Notes under the pieces: model-generated
The model's database searches: none
What the model was told of the DNA's origin: nothing
What the model saw: the letters and a program-made list of their open reading frames with translations, nothing else
In this document: positions 9,756 to 21,700 of the stretch, piece by piece
How positions within the stretch are numbered: the first letter of the stretch is position 1
Layout: the number at the start of each line of letters is the position of its first letter
Position numbers and translations under genes: made by a program
Origin: Incurvaria masculella
Taxonomy: Eukaryota > Arthropoda > Insecta > Lepidoptera > Incurvariidae
NCBI GenBank assembly: GCA_946894095.1
Contig: OX335641.1
Coordinates: 2,250,501 to 2,314,500 of the forward strand
Direction of reading: 5' to 3'
Length of the DNA stretch: 64,000 nt

Positions 9756-12700
9756 CTGCAACAAAAGGCAATCTTAAACACTGCACTAGCACCACCTGTG
9801 ACGGTATAAAGCAACTGCACGTCATTGATGTTGTACACGGTCGGATGGATGGTTCCACTAATCTGGTCTTTTGGTACTTTGTTGCCACACTGCTTTCTGT
9901 CCTTATAAAAGCATCTTCTTCTTCTTCCTATTGTTGTCCACTGCTGGACGTAAACCTCCCTCAGACTTCTCCAAGTTGTGCGGTCTCCTGTTTTTCTTTG
10001 CTAGTTATCACTTGCTGTCTGGAGTATATCGTCTGACCAACGTGCTGGCGGTTTGCCGACGCTTCTTTTCCCTGTTTAGGGTGTCCACGTAAAAAGCATC
10101 TGCTCCGATGAAAATAAATCTTCTCTGGAATATTCGATCGAGTTACCTATCGAAGGATATTGTTCTCGACTGGTACGCCATGCGAAAGGCCTCATGCCTA
10201 GAAATGGTGAATATTTCTAGAGAGAAGCTCCATCGACGTATATGGCGCTCGAGCAATGGAGGCCGGCAGTAACCATGTCCTCACAGCAATAGAGGCGATA
10301 CAATTTCTTTTTGGATGTAAGACAAGCGATACATACCAGCGATTGAGACACTATTCCTCAGAAACGATACAAGTTCTATTCTGTTTCACCGAAAGAACAC
10401 CAAATTCTTTTGGTGAAACAGTTTACGAACTAGGTATAGTGAGTTGTGGTAGTTTATTTTTCAAATCGAAAGATTTATAAATAATGAAATTGTGCTTGGG
10501 AGTTTGTTTGTAAGTCTTGGAATAAAGTTATAATTGTTTAATTTTGGTGATTTTCGCCTATAACTACACCCCACCAATATAACAATACCTTCTTGGCAGG
10601 TGACTTTTATTGTTTTCTCTAGAAATTGCTGCTTGCTGTAGGAAATTAAGGTTAAAAAATCTTGTAAAACGGGACTGCAGTGCAATATTTCGATAGGTGA
10701 ATTATATATGTTATTTTTTTCCATTTCCGTTAGATTACCTCAGTCACTTGATATTTTATATGCTTTTTTAACCGACTTCAAAAGAAAGGAGGAGGTTCTC
10801 AATTCGTCGGAATCTTTTTTTTCTCTTTTTTTAAATGGTTACGACTGTACCGTTTTCTAATTGGTTTGGTGTTACTCTGGACATTAGAAGTAGGTGTATC
10901 TAATGTCTCACGAGTGAAGAAGCCACTCCTTTAATGAGCAGACCTAAATATGTTGATACGGCGACCCACGTGTCGTGACACGCCAGTAGAGACTATGTCG
11001 TCGTAGCCTGCGTGACGTGTATGCGCGGATGAGTGCTGTAACTCCGCGTTGCGCAGCACGCTGGCGGACGTGCCGACCCACAGAGTGTCGTGCCAGGCAA
11101 GCAGTAACGTCACGCGCAGCAACGATACCTTGTGCTGCCGGATTATGTCGTTGTAGCCTGTGTGACGTGCTCACCGTATATGCGCGGCTGCGCGAAGTTC
11201 CCGCTGGCGTCGGGCGAGTGCTGCAGCTCCGCGTTGAGCAGCACGCCGGCGGACGTGCCGACCCACAGCGTGTCGTGCCACGCGAGCAGTGACGTCACGC
11301 GCAGGCACGCCGCCTTGTGCTGCCGGATTATGTCGTCGCAGCCTGTAATTTAGTCGAACGTGCAGCACAGATGAGCTCGATTTGCTAATGACTTGGTTAG
11401 CAGATTGTATAGCTAAACTTTACTCGTTTCACCCTATTAAATCAGGTTCCATTGAGGACTTTCCGTTAGCCCGGAATTATTGAACTGAATGCAAAACAAA
11501 ATTTGATCTACGTCTTTGTAATGTTTGCAAATTCGACCTCTAAAAGGGTAGGAAGTCTTGTACGGTAAGTAGACTAAGATCTACTCTTTACTTACCTTGC
11601 AATACCTTGGTGACCCATGGTGTGATGTTGATGTCAGACAACTGCTCGCGTGTTCGAGCGTGATAGCACTTAAGATGAGCAGTGTTGGAAAGAGACAGCC
11701 AAATGCCAGCACCGTGTATGGCCATGTTGCTAATCGGATTGGAGGACTCTGGGCAAACTTGAAATGCATCCTCTATCTGAAATTTGAAGATGTGTTGATT
11801 GTTTAATTACAGAGAGATTTAATTGTTATTTGTAACATTAACAAATGTCATTGATTAAAATTACTTACATGGTTTAGACCTAACAGACTACTTGAGTTGA
11901 CTACTCAACTAAAGAACGTGAAATGTATTTACAGGATGAACCCTAAATCTTCAAAACCAACACTTATCATGCATATTAATTCAGCAATATTTGCACCCAA
12001 CTAATTTAGATTTGAATAAGTACGAAACAAACAATTGATAGGTAACTAGTTATGTAATAGCAGAGTAAGGTGTTTTGTTATGTACCTGTAGCGTCTGGGG
12101 GTTGAGAATTTTGATGGTGGTGTGTGTCGCGCACCAGAGACGACCTTCGTAGAGCAGTGTACTGCTCACGGGGCCGGTACCACTGCCCACAGCCAGCGTA
12201 CACCGTTCCACCCAGTTGCAGTCTAAAAAATATAAAAATAATAACCTCAAGTGGCTGAGGGGTGAATTCTTTAGCTCGGCTTTAATTTGATGACTGAAAA
12301 GTTTGAAGGATACTCACCAATATCTCTATGATAGACAACCATGTCTCCATTCCCTAGCGCCACAAATACCTTGCCATTCAAGTATCTGCAAACAGAATAA
12401 CCTACTATCATAAACAGGTTCGATATTAATGCAAGCATTCTTCAAGGTTCTATTCTTGGTCCTCTGCTGCACAAAATTTGCTTCAATGGCTTTTGCTGGT
12501 GACAGCATATTCCCAGCCAAAATGATTACAACAAATGTGCTTAGATTATGTAGAAACATTTCCAAGCTAAGTAATGGTGTCAGAATGTTAATGTATGTAA
12601 AATGTAAAGATGATATCCACACAAATATAGCAGCACTCTATAAAATACATTAAGTATACATGTATTTCATGAACGCATGCGTTGCACTAAGTTGTAAAAT

Positions 12701-15700
12701 CTGTAAACTTACAAGTTTCCTAGAAAATGTGTAAATTTACAGATATTTCTAAGGCAACTTTTCAATTTACATATTTCCTGAGAGATTTAAGAAAACTCGT
12801 AACATCGAAGAAGAGATTTTTTCACATATGTAAATATAGCGTTATATAGTAGGTTATTTTGGGAACTAAGAAAGCCTTCAAATAGTCACCAGGACTGTAT
12901 CACACCTGAGAAGCGTCCCCAAACGAACTTCTCCACTCTGCAACCTAGAAATAGTTTATATCTGGTCCTGGCAACACTCACACGATGCGCAGCACTGCGG
13001 AAATGTGATGCATGGGCCGCGTCTTGATCCGCTTGATGCGCACGTTGTCGCTGCAGCTGTAGAGGTGGATGTACCCGTCGTCTGTGCCCACCCACATGGT
13101 GGGCTGGCTGGCGGCCGCGCCCGCCTCCTCTGAAGACTGGCGGCTCGCCGGAGACGATACCGTTCCTGTGCATCAGTGCCGTCAGACATTCAGCCGATTG
13201 ATGTGGGTCCGTAAGCATCAGGTACCCCAAACGTTTCCCATGCATGAAAACAATTTAAAAAATAATTACTGCGCCTAAAACATTGACCTACTTATGTATG
13301 TTTCGAAATAGAGTCAAGAGAAGGCAAAAAGATAATATTTATGGAAAATTTATTTTCACTTTTCACAAATACAACTTTAGGGCAGCAACCTTCAAGTTAC
13401 AAAGGGTTCGGTAGGTATCTAGATTACATAAATCACTGCATAAAATATGGAACAAAATTGCCAGTTATGAAGATAATTTCAAAAGTAAGGTGCATATAAA
13501 AGTTAGTTAGGTAGTTACCAAATAACGTACGTCCGGAAACTAAGCAGCGTGCCAAAGAGAAGAGAAGAAAGACATATTTTCATGAGAAATGGTAAAGTGT
13601 TATCAATTACTTAAATATGTATTTAATTTGACAAAATTAACACAGTCGGTCAGTCAGTCAACGTGTTTGCGTCCACTGCTGGACATACGCCTCTCCAAAT
13701 TTCCTCCAGTCCCGGCTGACGTGACCAGCCCACTGCCACTTGAGCTTAGCCACCCGGTGTCCAATATCGACTAATTTGGTACGTCGGCGGATTGCCTGGT
13801 TACGCACCATATCCCGTAGCGATATTCCCAGCATGGCTCGCTCTGTTGCTCGCTGGGCAACTTTCAACCTTTGGATACTGGCGACCGTCAGAGTACACGA
13901 TTCACACGTATACGTTACAACTGGGAGGACGCACTGGTCATATATTCGGGTCTTTAAATTTTGCGGAAGGTGAGATCTCAGAGCGTATTTAAGCCCGACC
14001 CAGTTGAATTCGTCTCCCGATCTACTTAGTCAGTTTTTGCCTTCCAAGTCTACCATTGTATTTAACCTGATCGGTCACTTCTCCGTCGATAACGATTTGG
14101 CCTCCTGTCATAACCTTGGTCACGATGACCTTGGTTTGTCCCTGTTCATCTTCAGATCTACCTTTACCGATGCTTTATAAAGGTCTTCCAGCATGGTCTG
14201 AAGCTTAACTCGATAGACGAACAATGTTATCGGCGAAGCAAAGATGATAACCACAATCATTCCAGAATTATCGAAACTACTAACTACACAAGTAGGTCGG
14301 TAAGTACGAGCAACACTCAAAGAAGTAGCATAGTCAGGACAAAACAAGGTCTCAATCTACATTAACTCCCTTCAGATATTCCCGCCAACCTTTAGGGAGG
14401 GGGGGGGGTCAGTGGTAGTCTTAATTTACATAGAATGGCGACTGTATCAGACCGCTGAAGATGAAGTAGAACAATACAATTTGTGAAGGGAATTCATATG
14501 GACTGAAATGCTTACCCGACTGGGCTCAAATACAAGGTAAGTACTTACAACAAACTCAGTGCATAATCAAAGTAACGGGACCAATATAATTTCATACATA
14601 ACTAAGTCAAGCTCATAGAAACAACAGGCATTACTTAAACATTAAGAAATAGTAAGAAATTCTTAAAAATAAACAGGGTTTTAATGCCTTATATGTACCT
14701 ACTAACCTAACCTATTTGTGAACTAAGTATGTATTATTTGATTGAGAATTGACCTCTTATCTGCAGTTAATACATATTCGGCATTACAACCCTTTAACGA
14801 TGCATTTTAGAGAAATAGAAGCATGAAAACTTCAACAAAGCGGATTTTTTCTAATGCCACTCACTCACCAGACGTGATGCCCATAGCCTGCTTGTCGACG
14901 GCCGGGTTGGAGCTGGACTTCATGACCGGGTGAACGGAGATGTTGGGACCGGTGTGAGGTGTGCTGAGACTCTTGGCGTGATTCGGAGTGAGCGCGGCGC
15001 GCGCGTTCGCCACGAGCCCTGAACTATGGACACTGAACAGGGAAAGATAGCTGTAGTGACCCTGAGCTGTGGACACTGGCATTAGAAACATAGCTGTATG
15101 ACAATAGGTATGGTATTAGCCATCTATATCCAGTTCCACAAAAACAAAGTTAACACGAAGGTGAGTGGTAGACACTAAGGGAGGAGATGTAGCTGTGACG
15201 CCCGTGTGCATAACTACACTTCAGAGCTAAACATAGCTGTCCTTTAGCTTTCAATATAATATAAACATGCTGTGACTATTACTGTGAGGATGTGTGTGCG
15301 AAAGATTAAGAAAGACGTGACACCAACCTGGAGCTACCAGGTTGGGATGACGAGTCCTGGCTTCGAGTGTCGGACGCCGCGTCGGCCGTATCGCTGTTCG
15401 AGGAATCTTCATCATCGTCGCTCGATGATGAACTGCAGGAAAAGGATAAGTTGCAGGAATTGAAGGACTTTTGTAGGGTTTGCGAACTCCCTATAATTGC
15501 TAGTTATGTTCTTACCTGTCTAGGCGTATGTTTTTACAGCTGTCATCGGCGTCGGATATACTAATTCCTGGCTTTACGGAACCACTGGTCGCAGTAGCCA
15601 TAACTCTGAAACCACCACAATCAATAATAGCATTTAATAACAGCGAAATTACCAACACCGAATGTTTACATTTCGTTGATGTTGTTCCTGAGTTGTTGAC

Positions 15701-18700
15701 ATTAAAACTCTTGGTCCCAATGGATGTCTATGTTATTTGTTATAAAAACTTCATATGCAACATATATTTAAAGATCCTTTCCTGAGTATTGTGATGCGAC
15801 AGAATACATCACTGAGTAAAACATGTGTTGTGTTAGGCTAATATCTGACGCTCAGTTTGGTAGTAACCATCCATGTCCAGTTACATAAAAAAAAACCTCT
15901 AAAACATAGTTTGTAAGCTCACGGTATATCGAGCGTGCTCTGGCGGTGCGGGGGCGGAGGCGCGGGCGCGGGCGGCACGCAGGCGATGCACAGGATGCGC
16001 GCGTTGCACACGCCGTTGCAGGACGTCACCTGCGGCTTGGGCGACAGCGTCAGCACGCACACCTGGCCCACGTACCCGTCGCTGTTGCACACCTGGAAGG
16101 AGATCGCGGTTGGGGTGACGCACATTTTGGACGGCTCACATACACCACACGATACCAGAATGGAACTCTATGTGTACTTGGTAACCTAATGAGGTTCCAT
16201 GGTAGGCATATTACGAATTTCGTTGTGGTCTTAGTCAATAACAACTTGGATTCAAGAACAATTGGACAAATATCAAAAACGAGAAACAACAAATGAAAAG
16301 TAAACTTAAAAAAACAACTTTACTTACAAAAATATGAATTAAGTGCACTCAATGATTTAAATACACCCATCAGCTAGTAGCTTTGATAGGCCTTTTATTT
16401 AATGAGTTTAAGTGTGGTCTTCACAATCTCACCGATGACTGCGTGAGGGACGACATACAACGGTAACAAATTAAGATCAGTGCTTTGCGGGGTATGATAG
16501 AGGCAGATATAACAGTGACCAACAGATTCGGGCACTTAGGTGAGTCAGGCATGAGAAATCTTAATTAAACGTTAAAGCGTCTGGGAGATATGTACTAGAT
16601 GGATACCCCATACTTTGAACAAAGACCAATTGCATAATAGCACCACATTACCATTTTTACACAATTGAACATATCTGGAGATCCTCTGAAATATTCATAC
16701 CCAGACGTCAGGTGATTGTCCCGGAGGAGGCAGTGTTGGTGCAGCGCATGTGAATTGAAGACCTGCCCTGGTCTTTCTGATGGGCACCGGAGACAGAAAT
16801 ACCGGCTCCCGCCTCCTCTCGTGCCCCACCGTTCCTGACGAACATAAGACAATGCTTTATAATTGCTAGTTCACAGAGGATGGTTGACTTAACCTTAACA
16901 TTTAAGCGTACATACATACCATCACGACTCTCCACTGGAGGCGTAGGCAGAGGTAATAAAGCGCCATATGGTTCGATCACAGAATACAATGGGATTCAAA
17001 TAAGAATAGGATAGAATCACCGCCATTATAAATGTCAAACAGATTTTTATCACCTCACTTCACTTCACCAACTTCAGTACTTTGCCACGGTGTTGCCACG
17101 TACTTTCCCTCGCGAATTCGAGTGAAGTTAGCCACGAGTCCCGTCATTATTATGTCCATCATTCGCTTTACATTTCCACACCACCTCAACATAATCTACT
17201 CAATTCACGTTACTGAGTATATCTTATTTCAGTTTCAGTGCTCTAGCAGCCAAGACGGGCGGTAGATTCCACTTCCGACATCACTTTCCTATTCAGATTG
17301 CCTCAAAGTATAAATAATAAAAGTTTGAATTCATTTAAATAGATCCTAACATGGATACTCAGCAGAAAAATATGTTACGGTATAGTCATCGGTGGACTCA
17401 CCCAGTTTCTCCTTTGTTTCCTTCAGGAGGGCTTCCCATTTGCTCCTAGTTTCAGTCTTTGAAAATATCAGTATCAGGTTCTCCGTGTCATTACTGAAAA
17501 AGTAAAAGAAGATTACACTCAAAAAGAAGAATATTGAGACCATATTTGTGAGATGGCAAAGATGATAAATCTGGCATGGACGAAAGTTTTAAGTTAAACA
17601 TTCCTTCGCACCATGTGTAGAAGTGTGGGATCTACTCACCAGTATTCACACTGAGTTCTAGAAATTACAGCTGCGTGTCTCTGTTCTGCCTGTGGGACAG
17701 CTACCGGTTGGTGTTGAACAGTATCTTCCGGGCCATGTCCTTTGGCACAGCATGGAGGTATTGTGAGGTCCAACATCACAATAAGCTAGGTACTCAAACG
17801 GTGTTTACACTAAACTCCAGATAGCACAGCTGCATATCACTGTTCTGATGGTCGGATAGCTGGCGGTTCGCGTACAACACCTCCCAGACCATGTCCTCTA
17901 CGGGCGCATGCGTTACGTGCAGAGTTTCTATTTAGTCCAATATCACACTGAGCTACATACTTACGCGGTATTCACACTGAGCTCCAGACAGCACAGCTGC
18001 GCGTCACTGTTCTGCCGGTCGGAGAGCTGGCGGTTGGCATTGCACAGCTCCTCCCGGACCATGGCCTTTAGCGGCTCATGCGTGAAGTGCAGAGCTTCCG
18101 CCAGGTCTAAGATCTGGGTGAGTTTATTGACGTCATCCACCAGGGTGGCCACTTCTTGCATCAGCTGACATAGCTTCTCGTCTTTGGCTAGAAGCATATG
18201 AAATACGTTTGTTGTGAAATTGTATCACCATAAAAGTTATACTAATATTGTCAGGAGATGGTATTGGTAAGTTATTTGATTAATTCTATAAATAAGAAAG
18301 TAGAAAAGGAAACACGTCACCTTTTTGCACTTCCAAGTCGGAGAGAGCAATTCTCATTAGAAGCTTGTACTTGCTGCCCTCCATTTGACTGGCCACACTA
18401 CTCTGGTATGTTCTGGAACATATAACAAACATGATCATGTAAATGGACCCTTCACCATTCGCTGAATACTTTGATGTGTTGAAGATATTCACCACATAAT
18501 CCGTGTTTTGAAGCAATGAAATAGAATTGGTTTTAAGAATGGGTTTGAATAAATGTGGAATAATACATTGAGATTTTCATTGCATGATGCTGCTATTGCT
18601 CAATAAAACAGTAACAACAATTAGCCAGTCATGTCTTTATTGTACAGTGCATGGCTTGACTGGGACCAGCAAGTAAATTAAGGTGGGCCTTCCCGCTCAA

Positions 18701-21700
18701 CTCCCCATATAAACGTGGAAATAAGATCATGCCCATATTTCTTGTCATATATCCAAAAATTTGCCCAAAATATCTTTATTTGATCGAACTAGATGTCTGA
18801 TTACTACTGGCATTGTAAAACGGTGTTTGGTTTCCAAGTTCTAAAGTCCGAAAGTTCGAATTTTTCCAGGGTTTATTCAATAACTTTGGAGGTGGATTCC
18901 TAAATCATAAAATAAAAACATCTTAAAAAGATTAGTCATCATGAAAAAAAAGGGATGGATGTTGTTCGCGTCCGTAGGAATTACCTTTTACTGCCCTACA
19001 CGTGTCCCCTGGGTGGTGCGAAACGAACGACAACGCCGAATATCAGGCGGCGGTTAAGTATCCTGACTTCCTTACTTCCCACAGTAAGGCGGGCTATGGG
19101 CGCCTGGTGGAATTAAATAACCACCGAAAATAACCTCGGGCGGCTGAGGCCCGTCACCCATGGAGGGAAATATCTCGGCTAGGAGAAGGTAACTCTGAAA
19201 TCAAACCGTACAGCGGCACGGGGCCCCGCTGTAGCTAACACCCCAACACATGATGGACACAAGCAAAAAGAATTTACCCCAGGAGGGTACCAGCTTCAAC
19301 GCTGGAGAATCCCTCACTGAGTCACCCAGCCACATTCAGTTCCTGGGCAACCCAGTCTGCTCCTCGTACTCTGGGGGGGGCAACTCTGTGCCACATCTTC
19401 AAGACTCGTTGCGCGATCCGGCTGACCACCGTCGTCTTCCAGTATCCGGGCTGTTAGGCGTGAAAAATGCTACCGAAGGTCCCGTAGACCAGCAGACTGC
19501 TGCACTGGCAAATACTACTGGGGCAAGTACTCCCGAAGACATTACAGATGACAATATACTCAGACATGACAAAACCCACATAAATGACACCACTCAAAAA
19601 GGAACAAAACTAATGCAAACAAAGTTTTACTCCGGCCAAGAGAATACCCCCTTGTTAGTGAAAAATTTAGCTCCAAAATTGATCCAGCAAACCTTCCACA
19701 GGGGAATGTTTGAATCACACCCAAGAAGCCAATCCTTAAACGACCTAACCAGCAACACTGTAGAAAACCAGCTGAAAAATCCTACACAGAACTCTGACAG
19801 ACAGCAATCAAAATTCTCCTGGCAAAGGGCTCCATCCTTAAGAAAAAGAGAACGGTCACCAGACTCTCTTTCTCCTACTTCCAAGATACATAAAAATGTC
19901 CAGAACACAAAGACCATACGTCCTAACTTGCCACCTAAAGATAACGACATCCAACCAATACCAACCACCAACAGCTTTTCTGGGCTTAATATTGATGAAC
20001 GAGAAGACCAATCCAAATCAACAAGAGAAAACCCGACAAAAAATGTGAAACCATCGAAGCCACCACCGATTATCCTGTATGGTATCGACGACCTAAAAAA
20101 GCTTTCCGAATTAATCCAGAAAGTCGTAGAAAAAGCACATTATAGTTATACAATCATGTCCAAAAATCTACTCAGAGTATCTTGTGATTCCGTCGAGACT
20201 TACAAAACTCTCATTAGTCATATAAGGAGTGAAGGACTTATAGGTCATACCTTTACAAGAAAAGAGGAAAGATGCTACAGAATTATAATAAAGCATCTAC
20301 ACCACACAACACCAAAGGAAGAAATCAGAGAAAGCATTGAATCCACTGGAAATACAGTCAGAGGGGAGATTGTATGCGCCAGAAGCCAATCTACAAAAGA
20401 ACCACTTGACACTTTCTTTGTTAACCTTGATCCTTCTGATAAAAACAAGGAGGTAAAGAAGATAGAATATATCTACAATCAAAGAGTCCAGATTGAGGAC
20501 CCTAAAAAGAAAACGACGATCGCCCAGTGCACCAGGTGCCAGCAGTACGGCCATACAAAGAATAACTGTATGAGGCCGTACAGGTGCGTAAAGTGTGCAG
20601 GTGGCCATAAGACCACAGACTGCACAAAAAAAGACAGAAACACCCCAGCGACATGTGCACTTTGCCTCGGGAGTCACCCAGCAAACTATAAAAGATGCCT
20701 TGTATATAAAGAAATATTAGACAGAAAACATCGTAAACCTTATCCAAAAACATTAACCTGGAAACCCTCACCAGACAACTCCGAACCACCTAAAAGTCAT
20801 AGAAACTATCCCGAAATAAATGCCAATCCACCTGGAATGAGCCCCAACTCAAATAGACAGCCCACTGCTAACCCTAGAGCACAGAGTTCTAAAGCCACCT
20901 ACGCTGAAGCTGCCAAGAATACCCGAGACCATCAAGAGTCTCAGACAACAAATATTCTAGAATCCATGTTTTCCAAGCAATCAGAGAAAATAGATACTCT
21001 AGTACAGCAAATAGGCAATCTAGTGAGCCTAATTACCGTGCTCATCAGTAAAATTCATTAGTAATCTGAGGATCTCTACTTGGAACATAAATGGACTGGC
21101 GCCAAACAAACATGAAGTAGAACTACTATTATCAAACCATAAGCTCGACATTCTCCTTCTGTCGGAAACCCATATGATTGACACAAGGGGGTTTAACTTA
21201 ACCGGATATTCCTTCTACTGCACAAACCATCCTGATCATACTGCCCACGGAGGAGCTGCGGTAATCATCAGGAATAACATAAAACACCACGAGTTGATGG
21301 AATATCGACATGATTACCTCCAAGCTACTTCTGTGTCAATTGACGATTGGCAGGGCCCACTCACTGTGACATCAGTGTATTGTCCTCCAAAGCACCGCAT
21401 CAAGAAAGAAATGTTTTTTCAGTTCTTCCATACACTTGGGCACAGATTCGTGGTTGGTGGAGATTGGAACGCCAAACATACATTTTGGGGATCTCGAATT
21501 ACATTGACCAGAGGGTGTGAACTCAAAAAATGTATAGACAGTAATCACCTTAAGACAATATCTACTGGAGAGCCCACCTACTGGCCTACTGACACAAATA
21601 AAATACCAGACCTACTTGACTTCTTTATTACGAAGGGGATATCTGATCTATACCTGAGTATCGAATCTTGTATCGACGGTTCATCGGATCATACACCTGT

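Noticed and set aside
9311..9838. Long ORFs on both strands over 9.3-9.8 kb
   Set aside because: GC-rich ARHGEF17 exon 19 leaves several frames open. Only one - frame carries VISGGDGFEDFR...STNHLLLWKV and joins exon 18.
15935..16296. + strand ORFs rich in Gly/Arg/His
   Set aside because: They are shadows of ARHGEF17 exon 11 on the opposite strand.
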